DNA of 64,000 nt from the NCBI RefSeq assembly GCF_014193655.1, contig NZ_JACHZQ010000003.1, positions 310,001 to 374,000 of the forward strand. The letters are read 5' to 3'. The position numbers were made by a program, and so were the translations under genes. Below, in pieces: positions 9,048-17,011 of the stretch; positions within the stretch are counted from its first letter, which is position 1, and each line of letters opens with the position of its first letter. This DNA is from Rhizobium sp. BK313. Lineage in GTDB: Bacteria; Pseudomonadota; Alphaproteobacteria; Rhizobiales; Rhizobiaceae. The notes under the pieces are model-generated. The model had not been told where the DNA came from and searched no databases. It saw nothing but the letters and a program-made list of their open reading frames with translations.

Positions 9048-9572
9048 ATGGTCCGCGAGAATGAAATTCGTGAAAACGAAGTGGCGATCGAACCGCCGGC
9101 GCCAGCCGATGCCGGTCTTGTCTTCATCGGCCGCATCTCGACGCCATGGACCTCACGGATCGAGACACCGCGCCAGGGCCGGCATGATGGACCGCTTTGC
9201 CGAATCGAGATTTTCGAGCCATGGGTGCCGGCGCTCAAGGGCGTGGAGGCCTTCGAGCGGCTGGAAATTCTCTATTGGTTGGACCGTTCCCGCCGGGATC
9301 TCGTTTTGCAAAGCCCAGCCAGCAATGGCAAGGTGCACGGCACATTTTCGCTGCGCTCGCCGGTGCGGCCAAATCCGATCGGCACGTCTATCGTCAAACT
9401 GGAGGCGGTCGAAGGTGCTGTCTTGCTCGTGCGGGGTCTCGATTGCCTCGATGGCACGCCGCTTCTCGACCTCAAGCCGGATCGGAGCCTGTTCAAACCG
9501 ATCGCGCCGCCACAGCCCGGCGATTTCCAAACCGGCGACGAGGGAACGGCGCATTACTGCCAAAAAGCGTGA
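9048..9572 (+). CDS. TrmO-like tRNA N6-methyltransferase (UPF0066/TsaA)
   Basis: 174 residues from the ATG at 9048, preceded by a GGAAGGA ribosome site. The UPF0066/TrmO fold is recognisable from the N-terminal IGRISTPW, the SAM-contacting LRSPVRPNPIGTS segment (residues ~110-122) and a C-terminal LDLKPD element. Characterised members methylate N6-threonylcarbamoyladenosine at position 37 of certain tRNAs. It lies 34 bases after the binding-protein gene in the same direction and is probably co-transcribed. In other genomes this family also sits beside metal ABC transporters, so a second role cannot be excluded. Confidence 0.82.
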   Translation: MVRENEIRENEVAIEPPAPADAGLVFIGRISTPWTSRIETPRQGRHDGPLCRIEIFEPWVPALKGVEAFERLEILYWLDRSRRDLVLQSPASNGKVHGTFSLRSPVRPNPIGTSIVKLEAVEGAVLLVRGLDCLDGTPLLDLKPDRSLFKPIAPPQPGDFQTGDEGTAHYCQKA

Positions 9573-9575
9573 AAC

Positions 9576-9785
9576 TCAGTCGACAGCAACCATGACATCG
9601 GACGCCTTGATGACGGCATAGGCATCAGCGCCGACCGTCAAACCCAGCTCATCGACCGCCTCGTTGGTGATCGACGATGTGACGATCGAGCCATTGCCGA
9701 TATCGATGCGGACATGGGCCATCGTGGCACCCTTGGTGATCTCGACGACCTTGCCCTTGAGACGGTTGCGTGCGCTGATTTTCAT
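9576..9785 (-). CDS. Molybdopterin-binding (Mop/TOBE) protein
   Basis: 69 residues, the length of a single stand-alone Mop domain. It starts MKISARNRLKG and contains the TOBE pattern GKVVEITKGATMAHVRIDIG, followed by ITNEAVDELGL. Mop proteins bind molybdate as oligomers in the cytoplasm and act in storage or homeostasis. It converges on the TrmO-like gene with a three-base gap. Upstream the minus strand has a good ribosome site (GGAGGAAC). Confidence 0.9.
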   Translation of the reverse strand: MKISARNRLKGKVVEITKGATMAHVRIDIGNGSIVTSSITNEAVDELGLTVGADAYAVIKASDVMVAVD

Positions 9786-9847
9786 GAACGTTCCTCCGAT
9801 ATATCGGAGCGACTATATCGCGGTCGGAAAATCTCGCCACAAGAACC

Positions 9848-11362
9848 TTATTCTCCGCGCGGAAAACGTTGGTTCTCTTCCAGCACGTTCAGGTCCATGT
9901 GATTACGCATATAGCGCTCGGACGCCTTCTGCAGCGGCTGGTAATCCCAGGGATAATAGGCGCCGTTGCGCAGTGCCGCATAGACCACCCATCGCCGCGC
10001 CTGGCTTTCGCGCACGGCGGCGTCGAAGGCGGCGAGATTCCAACGCTGCCTTGCCTGCGCGGTCAGCCGTGTCAGGATTTCGGCGTGTGCGGGATCGTCG
10101 GCAAGATTGGTCAACTCTTTGGGATCGGCGTCGAGATCGAAAAGCAGGGGCGGGTCCTTGTCGCAGAGCGTCAGCTTGTAGCGGCCGTCGCGCAAGCCGA
10201 CGAGCGGCGCTTCCGACCCTTCTGCTGCATATTCCATCGGTACCGGCCCACGGCTTCCCGTGCCATGGGCCAGGGGTGCCAAGTCCTCGCCGTCGGTCCA
10301 TTGCCGCAGCGATCCAATGTCCAGCCCCGCAAGGCCGGCGAGCGTCGGCGTTACGTCCAGCGTCGATACCGGCTGATCGACGCGCCCTGCCTTCCAGCCG
10401 GGAGCGGCGATCATCAGCGGCACGCGGGCCGAGCCCTCCAAGAAATTCATCTTGAACCACAGCCCGCGTTCGCCGAGCATATCGCCATGGTCGGAGACGA
10501 AGAGCACGATGGTGTTGTCGGCCATGCGGCCGCGCTCGAGCGCGTCGAGGATTTCGCCGATCTTTTCATCGACATAGGAAATATTGGCGAAATAGCCGCG
10601 CCGCGCCCGGCGCACCTGTTCGGGCGTGATGTCGAAGGCCGTTTGATCGCTCGCCTTCATCAGTCGCTGCGAATGCCGGTCTTGCTTGTCGAAGGGGATT
10701 TCCGCCACTTCGGGGTCGAGCGCCGGGCAGCCTTCATAGAGATCCCAGAAGCGGCGGCGGGCGACATAGGGATCGTGCGGGTGGGTGAAGCTGACGGTCA
10801 GACACCACGGCCGCTCATCATGGCCGCGCGACAGGTCGAGCAGTTTGCGGGTCGCGTGATAGGCGACCTCGTCGTCATATTCCATCTGGTTGGTGATCTC
10901 GGCGACACCGGCGCCGGTCACCGAGCCGAGATTATGGTACCACCAGTCGATGCGCTGGCCCGGCTTCGTATAGTCCGGCGTCCAGCCGAAATCGGCAGGA
11001 TAGATATCGGTGGTCAGCCGCTCCTCGAAGCCGTGCATCTGGTCCGGCCCGACGAAATGCATCTTGCCGGAAAGCGCCGTTTGGTAGCCCGCTGCCCTGA
11101 GGTGATGGGCGAAGGTCGGGATGTCGGAGGCGAATTCGGCGGCATTGTCATAGACGCGGGTGCGGCTCGGCAGTTGCCCGGACATGAAGGAGGCCCGCGC
11201 CGGCGCGCAGAGCGGGCTTGCCGTATAGCCGTTGGCGAAGCGCACGGAGCGTTGCGCTAGTGCCTTCAGCACGGGTGCGTGGAGAAAATCGGCCGGACCG
11301 TCGGGGAATAGTGTCCCGTTCAACTGATCGACCATGAGGATAAGGATATTCGGACGCGTCAT
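9848..11362 (-). CDS. betC: Choline-sulfatase
   Basis: 504 residues from the ATG ending at 11362. An upstream in-frame start would add 42 arginine-rich residues overlapping choX and is unlikely. The type I sulfatase signature C-A-P-A-R begins at Cys52, which is converted to formylglycine in the family. Metal ligands are visible at VDQ (residues 11-13) and SDHGDMLGE. The C-terminal tail (MDLNVLEENQRFPRGE) is characteristic of choline-sulfatases. It hydrolyses choline-O-sulfate to choline and sulfate, feeding glycine-betaine and sulfur supply. It follows choX by 20 bases in the same operon. Confidence 0.94.
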   Translation of the reverse strand: MTRPNILILMVDQLNGTLFPDGPADFLHAPVLKALAQRSVRFANGYTASPLCAPARASFMSGQLPSRTRVYDNAAEFASDIPTFAHHLRAAGYQTALSGKMHFVGPDQMHGFEERLTTDIYPADFGWTPDYTKPGQRIDWWYHNLGSVTGAGVAEITNQMEYDDEVAYHATRKLLDLSRGHDERPWCLTVSFTHPHDPYVARRRFWDLYEGCPALDPEVAEIPFDKQDRHSQRLMKASDQTAFDITPEQVRRARRGYFANISYVDEKIGEILDALERGRMADNTIVLFVSDHGDMLGERGLWFKMNFLEGSARVPLMIAAPGWKAGRVDQPVSTLDVTPTLAGLAGLDIGSLRQWTDGEDLAPLAHGTGSRGPVPMEYAAEGSEAPLVGLRDGRYKLTLCDKDPPLLFDLDADPKELTNLADDPAHAEILTRLTAQARQRWNLAAFDAAVRESQARRWVVYAALRNGAYYPWDYQPLQKASERYMRNHMDLNVLEENQRFPRGE

Positions 11363-11382
11363 GTTGGATTTCCTCGACAGGA

Positions 11383-12330
11383 TCAAAGGCCAAGTGAAGC
11401 TTTGACGGCATCGACGCCCGGCTTGCCGTCGATGGTCGTCACGCCGGCGAGCCAAGGCGTCAAGGCTTCCGGATGCGCCTTCAGCCAAGCCGTCGCCGCC
11501 GTCTTCGCATCCTCGCCGCCGAGGATCGAGCCCATCAGCGAATTCTCCATGCCGATGTCGAAGGTCAGGTTGTGGAACAGTTTCGCGGCGTTCGGGCAGG
11601 CGGCCGACCAGCCGGTGCGCGCCAGCGTGTAGACTTCCGCGCCGCCGTAGTCCGGGCCGAAGTAGGCGTCACCGCCCGCGAGATAGGCAATCTGGAAGCG
11701 CTCGTTCATCGGATGCGGCGCCCAGGCGAGGAAGACGATCGCCTGCTTGTCCTTGCCGGCACGCTCGACCTGCGACAGCATCGCCTGCTCGCTCGATTCC
11801 ACCAACTCCCAACCCTTCAGGCCGAAATCGTTGGCGTCGATCATCTTCTGGATGTTGGCATTTGCCGGCGCGCCGGGCTCGATTCCGTAGATCTTATGAT
11901 CGAAGTCGTCGGCATGTTTCTGCAGGTCGGCGAAATCCTTGATGCCATTGTCGGCGATATAGGTCGGCACGGCGAGGGTGAATTTCGCGCCCTGAAGGTT
12001 GCGGTTCAGCACCTCGATGGCTTTCGCCTTGTTGAGGTCGTCTACAAAGGCTTTCTGCGCCGGCATCCAGTTGCCGAGGAAGACGTCGATTTCGCCCGTT
12101 TTCATCGATTGATAGCCGATCGGCACGGAGAGCGTCGTGATATCAGGCTCGTAGCCGAGCGCGCTGAGCAGCACACCCGTGACGCCGTTTGTCGAGGTGA
12201 TGTCGGTCCAGCCCGGGTCGGACAGATGGATGGTACGGCAGGAATCGCCATCCGCTTTGGCACCGCCGGCGAAGGACAATGCGGAAAAGAGCACCCCGGC
12301 GGCAAGCCGGCCCATGGCAGAAATTCGCAT
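11383..12330 (-). CDS. choX: Choline ABC transporter, periplasmic binding protein
   Basis: 315 residues with a Sec signal peptide (1-26, ending AGGAKA). The mature part is an OpuAC/ProX-type domain (PF04069-like) with the aromatic-rich positions expected for quaternary ammonium binding: DPGWTD, GNWMPAQ, and VFLAWAPHPMNERF. It binds choline, and perhaps choline-O-sulfate, in the periplasm. It is first in an operon with betC. No permease (choW) or ATPase (choV) is present in the window, so the partner subunits must be encoded elsewhere. Confidence 0.9.
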   Translation of the reverse strand: MRISAMGRLAAGVLFSALSFAGGAKADGDSCRTIHLSDPGWTDITSTNGVTGVLLSALGYEPDITTLSVPIGYQSMKTGEIDVFLGNWMPAQKAFVDDLNKAKAIEVLNRNLQGAKFTLAVPTYIADNGIKDFADLQKHADDFDHKIYGIEPGAPANANIQKMIDANDFGLKGWELVESSEQAMLSQVERAGKDKQAIVFLAWAPHPMNERFQIAYLAGGDAYFGPDYGGAEVYTLARTGWSAACPNAAKLFHNLTFDIGMENSLMGSILGGEDAKTAATAWLKAHPEALTPWLAGVTTIDGKPGVDAVKASLGL

Positions 12331-12384
12331 GACGAAAGTTCCCTCTTAATATTTGCTCATTTTATTGAACATCAGTAGCATTCG

Positions 12385-12405
12385 GCCTGTGAAGCAGGCT
12401 TTTTT
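12385..12405 (+). promoter_or_regulatory. Hairpin plus T-run in the choX/LysR divergent region
   Basis: A GCCTG...CAGGC inverted repeat (12385-12389 and 12395-12399) is followed by six T residues on the plus strand, 25 bases before the LysR start. It resembles a short intrinsic terminator inside the leader of the regulator, or it may be an operator dyad. The 99-base divergent gap must also hold both promoters. Confidence 0.3.
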
Positions 12406-12429
12406 CAATGGATGACATAAGGAAATTCT

Positions 12430-13341
12430 ATGGCTGAACGGTCGGTGGACCTCGGATGGCTGCGAATTTTTGTCGAGGTGGGGCGCTCGGGCAGCCTGTC
12501 GTCCGCGGCGGCAAGCCTAGGGTTGACCCAGCCGGCGGTCAGCTACCAGATCCGCCGGATCGAGGAGCAGATGGGTGTCGCCCTCTTTCACCGTCAGCAT
12601 CGCGGTGTCGAGCTCTCCTCGGAAGGCCGTCGTCTGTTCGAGATCGTGGAGAAGGCGGTTGGTGGCGTCGATTCCCTGGTGCGCAGCTTCCGTGCCGAGG
12701 CGGAGCGTCCGGCGGTGCGGCTGCGGACCGACTATGCCTTTTCGGCGCTCTGGCTGATTCCGCGCATGCATCGCTTTCGCTTGCTTCATCCGGAGCTCGA
12801 TATCCAGATCGTCGCCACGCAGCGACAGGAGCGCGGCCATTCGGATAGCGGCGATGTCGCCGTCGTCTTCGGCGCACGGGACGAGTTTGGGCCGGAAGCA
12901 GCATTGTTGTTGCCTGAGAAAGTAGCGCCGATCTGTGCGCAAGGTTTCGTCGATAAATATGGTCCTTTCGGCGATCCAAGCAGCCTGGCGCGGGCGACGC
13001 TCGTGCATCTGGACACGGAAACGCCATCACCCTGGTTCGATTGGAAGAGCTACTTCGCCGAACTTGGCATCAGCCGAGACGCCTATGCCGGTCATGGTGA
13101 TCTGCGGTTCAACACCTATTCACTGGTCGTTCAGGCGGCGATCGGCGAGCAGGGGCTGGCGCTCGGCTGGATGGGGCTGGTGGATTCGCTGTTGGCCGGG
13201 CGCATGCTGGTGACCGCCGGTCCGGTGCTGGACGCGCCGAACCGCGGTTACTGGCTTCTGCCGCCGAAGTTGCAGAGCGTGCATGCCGAGCGGCTGACGG
13301 AATGGCTGGTCAGGGAAGCAGCCGCAATGTCACCTGGTTGA
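12430..13341 (+). CDS. LysR-family regulator, choline-sulfate utilisation type
   Basis: 303 residues. The LysR N-terminal helix-turn-helix spans ~8-65 (LSSAAASLGLTQPAVSYQIRRIEEQMGVALFHR), and the remainder is a GcvA-like periplasmic-fold effector domain. It is divergent from choX-betC, the arrangement of the regulator that accompanies choline-sulfatase genes in proteobacteria, so it probably activates choX-betC in response to choline or choline-O-sulfate. Its 3' end overlaps the convergent otsA gene by 32 bases. Confidence 0.9.
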   Translation: MAERSVDLGWLRIFVEVGRSGSLSSAAASLGLTQPAVSYQIRRIEEQMGVALFHRQHRGVELSSEGRRLFEIVEKAVGGVDSLVRSFRAEAERPAVRLRTDYAFSALWLIPRMHRFRLLHPELDIQIVATQRQERGHSDSGDVAVVFGARDEFGPEAALLLPEKVAPICAQGFVDKYGPFGDPSSLARATLVHLDTETPSPWFDWKSYFAELGISRDAYAGHGDLRFNTYSLVVQAAIGEQGLALGWMGLVDSLLAGRMLVTAGPVLDAPNRGYWLLPPKLQSVHAERLTEWLVREAAAMSPG

Positions 13342-14725
13342 CCGGTGGTGCCGGCTCTTCTGTCAGGTCTTTCAGAAAATCCTCACACCAGCGCACGACA
13401 TCGTATTCGAGCAGGTGATCCATCATCCCCCGCCAGCGTCGCTGCCGCTCTTCCAGTGGCATGGTGAGCCCCCGCGCCATAGCATTGGCGGTTGCCTCGA
13501 TGTCATAGGGATTGACGAGCAGTGCGCCTTTCAGCTCACGCGCAGCACCAGCGAAACGCGAGAGCACCAGCACGCCGGGATCGTCCGGGTCCTGGGCGGC
13601 CACATATTCCTTGGCGACGAGGTTCATGCCGTCGCGCAACGGCGTCACCAGGCCGATCCTGCCCAGCCGGTAGAGGCCGGCGAGCACCGGGCGGCTGATC
13701 GAGCGATTGATGTAGCGGATCGGCACCCAGTCGACCGTGCCGATCGCGCCGTTGACCCGACCGGCCTGCTCGGCGACGGCATTCTGCATCGCCTCGTATT
13801 CCGGCACCTCGGAGCGCGATTTCGGCGTGACCTGCAGGTAGGTGACGCGGCGCTGATAGGCCGGATTGTCGCTGAGGAAACGCTCGAAAGCCTCGATGCG
13901 CTGGGTAATCCCCTTAGAGTAATCGAGCCGGTCGACACCGATGATCAGGTCGCGGCCCTCGACGCTCTGCCGCGCCTTGCGCACCATGTTGTTGCTCGCA
14001 GCCTTGCGGGCGAATTCGGCAAAAGCGGCGGTCTCGATGCCAATCGAATAGGCTCCTCCGCGGAATGTCCGTCCATGGGCGCTGAAGAGGCCGGGACCAA
14101 TCTCATCGCCAATCTCCTCGCGCTTGAGGCAACTGGCGAAGTTTTCGAGATCATGATCCGTCTGAAAGCCGAGAAGATCGTAGGCGGAGAGACTACGCAT
14201 GATCTCTTGATGCACCGGCATGATGGAGAGCACATCGGCTGGCGGCCAGGGAATGTGCAGGAAGAAGCCGATGCGGTTCTTCAGGCCCATCTGCCTAAGC
14301 TCGGCTGCCAGCGGAATGAGATGATAGTCATGCACCCAGATGACGTCGTCCGGCTTGATCATCGGTGCGAGGCGATGGGCAAAGAAGCGGTTGACGCGGA
14401 AATAGCCGTCCATCTCCTTGCGACCATATTCGGCGAGATCCAGCCGGTAGTGACAGATCGGCCAGAGCACGCGGTTGGCGAAGCCATGGTAATATTCCTC
14501 AACGTCGGTCTGGGTGAGATCGGTCAGGGCATAGGTGATGTTGCCGTGGTCCGCCAAAGACAGCGGCTCCGGCTCCTTGTCGCCGCTGGAATTGCCGGAC
14601 CAGCCCATCCAGACCCCGCCGTGCTCTTCGAGCGCAGCCCGCAGGGCCACGGCAAGACCGCCGGCGGCGGTGCCTTTTTTGTCCGGAACGGAGACACGGT
14701 TGGAAATAACGATGAGACGACTCAC
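13310..14725 (-). CDS. otsA: Trehalose-6-phosphate synthase
   Basis: 471 residues, close to E. coli OtsA (474). Family features: SNRVSVP at the N-terminus, GGLAVAL (glucose-6-phosphate/UDP loop), WVHDYHLIPLA, GVDRLDYSKGI, and the nucleotide-sugar loop TPLRDGMNLVAKEYVA. GT20 enzyme: UDP-glucose plus glucose-6-phosphate gives trehalose-6-phosphate. It follows otsB after 44 bases on the same strand, so the two form an otsB-otsA operon. Trehalose protects rhizobia against drying and osmotic stress. The 3' end overlaps the LysR gene antisense. Confidence 0.97.
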   Translation of the reverse strand: MSRLIVISNRVSVPDKKGTAAGGLAVALRAALEEHGGVWMGWSGNSSGDKEPEPLSLADHGNITYALTDLTQTDVEEYYHGFANRVLWPICHYRLDLAEYGRKEMDGYFRVNRFFAHRLAPMIKPDDVIWVHDYHLIPLAAELRQMGLKNRIGFFLHIPWPPADVLSIMPVHQEIMRSLSAYDLLGFQTDHDLENFASCLKREEIGDEIGPGLFSAHGRTFRGGAYSIGIETAAFAEFARKAASNNMVRKARQSVEGRDLIIGVDRLDYSKGITQRIEAFERFLSDNPAYQRRVTYLQVTPKSRSEVPEYEAMQNAVAEQAGRVNGAIGTVDWVPIRYINRSISRPVLAGLYRLGRIGLVTPLRDGMNLVAKEYVAAQDPDDPGVLVLSRFAGAARELKGALLVNPYDIEATANAMARGLTMPLEERQRRWRGMMDHLLEYDVVRWCEDFLKDLTEEPAPPVNQVTLRLLP

Positions 14726-14769
14726 GAGATGGTCCTTTCAAATGCGGCACGGCGGGGCGCCGAGAATGC

Positions 14770-15564
14770 CTACGTCGCAAGGGACGCGAGTATCTCTCTT
14801 AAACGCGCAGGCGAAGGAATGGATGCACGGGCCAGCGTTTTGCCGTTTGGCGGGCCGATGCGCACGGACTGGCCACCGAGGCGGTTCGCGACGGCAAACA
14901 TGGTTTCGTCGGTGACGTCGTCACCGATCGTGAGTGGCCGCCGGCCGTTGAAGGGCGTCTCGTTGAGAAAGGCTTCGATGGCATGTCCCTTGCTGGCGTG
15001 CGCCGGACAGATCTCAACCACAAGCTTGCCGTGCTGCAGGACCCAGTCCGGGCCGGCTTCTTGCAGATAGCGCTGCATCGCTTCGGCAATGTCGGCTTCG
15101 CGCTCCGGTGCCAGCCGGTAGTGAACTGCGACCGCCGCACCCTTATCTTCCACGAGAACGCCGGGCCAGGCCTCGGCCTCCTGCGCGATTAGCCGTTTCA
15201 TCTCCTGGAAGGCATGCGGAACCAGCGCGCGCCGCAATCGCCCTGCCGCATCCCGCCGTTCGGCGCCGTGCAGGCCGGCGACCGGGAAGCGGAACGGAGC
15301 AAACAGAGGATCAACAAAGGAAACCGCGCGCCCGGTTATCAGTGCCAGCGCGCCGCCAAGCTGGCGGGAGAGCGCATGAAGGGCAAAGGGTAGGGACGGA
15401 GGAACGGCAATTGAGTCCGGCGTCTCGGCGAGATCGAGCAGCGTTCCATCGATATCGAGGAACAGCGCCCATTCTTGCGGATACAATGAGAGTGCTGCGA
15501 GCGCCGGCTCATTCGGCGGCGTCGGTTCGGCTTCACCCTGTTCGGGCTGTTCCTTGTAAGTCAT
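14770..15564 (-). CDS. otsB: Trehalose-6-phosphate phosphatase
   Basis: 264 residues, HAD superfamily. Motif I is LDIDGTLLDLAETP (residues ~36-49), with the two catalytic Asp. Motif II is around ALITGRAVSFVDPL, and motif IV GDDVTDETMF holds the metal ligands. It dephosphorylates trehalose-6-phosphate to trehalose and is first in the operon with otsA. The start ATG has no strong ribosome site. An EcfG-like promoter lies 42 bases upstream. Confidence 0.95.
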   Translation of the reverse strand: MTYKEQPEQGEAEPTPPNEPALAALSLYPQEWALFLDIDGTLLDLAETPDSIAVPPSLPFALHALSRQLGGALALITGRAVSFVDPLFAPFRFPVAGLHGAERRDAAGRLRRALVPHAFQEMKRLIAQEAEAWPGVLVEDKGAAVAVHYRLAPEREADIAEAMQRYLQEAGPDWVLQHGKLVVEICPAHASKGHAIEAFLNETPFNGRRPLTIGDDVTDETMFAVANRLGGQSVRIGPPNGKTLARASIPSPARLREILASLAT

Positions 15565-15605
15565 GGAGAGTTAGCTATGGCGCGCTTGTCGTTCGGCAAG
15601 AGAAA

Positions 15606-15630
15606 AACGACCGCAACAGATGTTTATTCC
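15606..15630 (-). promoter_or_regulatory. Candidate EcfG-type general-stress promoter of otsBA
   Basis: Read on the minus strand, GGAAT (15630-15626) is followed after 16 bases by CGTT (15609-15606). This is one mismatch from the alphaproteobacterial EcfG/RpoE2-RpoE4 consensus GGAAC-N16/17-CGTT. It lies 42 bases from the otsB start, giving a leader of about 30 bases. Trehalose synthesis is a known general-stress output in rhizobia, which supports the reading. Confidence 0.5.
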
Positions 15631-15676
15631 GGGAACGATAACCCGAAGCGTCGCAATACCAGCAACCGATAGATGC

Positions 15677-15703
15677 AAAAAAGGGCCGCGCGAAGCGACC
15701 CTT
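15677..15703 (-). terminator. Rho-independent terminator upstream of otsB
   Basis: On the minus strand AAGGGTCGC (15703-15695) pairs with GCGGCCCTT (15689-15681) through a five-base loop, with one G-T pair, and runs into six T residues. It ends a short minus-strand transcript that begins upstream of about 15835 and separates it from the otsBA promoter. Confidence 0.65.
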
Positions 15704-15760
15704 CCATGAGTTTTGGCCCGTAACTGGCCTGAAGCGCCAAACGCTTCCGGAAGGCTTTGA

Positions 15761-15835
15761 TCAGAGCGAGGGCTGCCTCGCAACGCTCACACCCATTTCC
15801 ATGCCTGCTACGCGGACCGAAATCTCACTAGACAT
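15761..15835 (-). CDS. Possible 24-codon small ORF or leader peptide
   Basis: An ATG ending at 15835 is preceded on the minus strand by a very strong ribosome site (AAGGAAGG, about seven bases away) and opens 24 codons (MSSEISVRVAGMEMGVSVAR..., ending PSL). A terminator follows 58 bases after the stop codon. The codons show no run of one amino acid as in a classical attenuator. It could be a translated small protein, a leader peptide, or part of a small RNA. I recognise no family. Confidence 0.3.
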   Translation of the reverse strand: MSSEISVRVAGMEMGVSVARQPSL

Positions 15836-15852
15836 TGGATCACCTTCCTTTC

Positions 15853-15880
15853 GTTACGTTGATAATATGCCTAACGTAAC
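15853..15880. repeat. 8-bp perfect inverted repeat (GTTACGTT / AACGTAAC)
   Basis: Arms at 15853-15860 and 15873-15880 flank a 12-base AT-rich centre that contains a -10-like TATTAT on the minus strand. It lies just upstream of the small ORF ribosome site. It may be an operator dyad or a 5' stem-loop. The rest of the 631-base gap between otsB and the amidotransferase (15881-16195) shows nothing else I can identify. Confidence 0.4.
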
Positions 15881-16195
15881 TCAAATTTCACCGAATTCAA
15901 GAGTGCATAAAGGTGAGGTGCTTCACTCTTCGTGTCGCTTGGAAACGCAGGTTCGTGCAACTTGTACATGATATCTGCACGAAAGTAGGGCATGCCGCCT
16001 TAAAGAGGTATGTTCACAAAAGAAAAATGCTGCGACGCAAAAATGTGATCGGACGAACCGTCAAATATCTGTCATCTTGCCCATCAATCCTTTGGTAAAT
16101 TAAGAGTTTATTACCTATTCCGCACGAACAATCGTCCTTGATTTTGACATTCTCCCGCAAGACAGGAAGCAAGCGGGAATTGGAGCGAAAGACGC

Positions 16196-17011
16196 ATGTG
16201 TCGCTGGGCAGCCTATCGTGGAGACCCCCTCTATCTGGAGGAGCTGGTGTCCTCGCCTGCCCACTCCCTGATCGAACAATCCCATTGCGCAACGCGCGCC
16301 AAGACAGCAACCAATGGCGACGGATTCGGCATCGCCTGGTATGGCGACCGGCCGGAGCCCGGCCGTTATCGCGATATCCTTCCGGCCTGGTCCGATTGCA
16401 ATCTGAAGAGTCTGGCGCGGCAGATCCGTTCGCCGCTGTTCCTCGCCCATGTCCGCGCTGCGACCGGCGGCGGCACGCGTCGCGACAATTGCCATCCCTT
16501 CGTGCATGAGAACTGGTCCTTCCAGCACAACGGACAGATCTCCAATTTCGATCGCTTGCGCCGGCCGATGGAAGCCATGCTCGATGATCAGTTGTTTCAG
16601 GCCCGCAGCGGCACGACGGATTCCGAGCTACTGTTCCTGCTCGCACTGCAGTTCGGTCTTGCGACCAATCCGGTTGCCGCGATTTCGGAAACGATCAGTT
16701 TTGTCGAAGGCCTATCCGTCCATCTGACCGGTTCGGCGCTGGTGCGCTTCACGGCCGCTTTTTCCGATGGAAAGTCGCTGCATGCAGTGCGCTACGCTAC
16801 CGACCGTAAGGCGCCGACGCTTTATGCCTCGCCTGTCGGCATCGGCTATTGCCTCGTGTCGGAGCCGCTGAACGACGACGTCGATGCTTGGACGGAAATT
16901 CCGGATGGCAGTGCCGTATTGATCGACGATATGGGCGTCCACATCACGCCCTTCCAGCCGGAAAAGCGCGCATCCGCCGAACCGAATGCGGCCGCCCCTA
17001 TCCCTGCTTGA
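16196..17011 (+). CDS. Class II glutamine amidotransferase (YafJ/EgtC type)
   Basis: 271 residues beginning MCRWAAYRG. Cys2 becomes the N-terminal nucleophile after Met removal. The Ntn fold motifs follow: GDGFGIAWYGD (~41-51), LAHVRAATGGG (~82-92), NCHPF and WSFQHNGQISNF. It hydrolyses glutamine or a gamma-glutamyl amide in the cytoplasm. YafJ and EgtC belong to the same family; EgtC removes gamma-glutamate in ergothioneine synthesis. No egtB or egtD is nearby, so I do not assign that role. A GGAG ribosome site precedes the ATG. Its end overlaps coaBC by 14 bases. Confidence 0.88.
   Translation: MCRWAAYRGDPLYLEELVSSPAHSLIEQSHCATRAKTATNGDGFGIAWYGDRPEPGRYRDILPAWSDCNLKSLARQIRSPLFLAHVRAATGGGTRRDNCHPFVHENWSFQHNGQISNFDRLRRPMEAMLDDQLFQARSGTTDSELLFLLALQFGLATNPVAAISETISFVEGLSVHLTGSALVRFTAAFSDGKSLHAVRYATDRKAPTLYASPVGIGYCLVSEPLNDDVDAWTEIPDGSAVLIDDMGVHITPFQPEKRASAEPNAAAPIPA

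Noticed and set aside
9869..11260. 463-codon plus-strand ORF antisense to betC
   Set aside because: Shadow reading frame of a high-GC gene; no recognisable protein, and betC has clear motifs.
13415..15070. 551-codon plus-strand ORF antisense to otsA/otsB
   Set aside because: Shadow of two well-supported trehalose genes; low-complexity composition.
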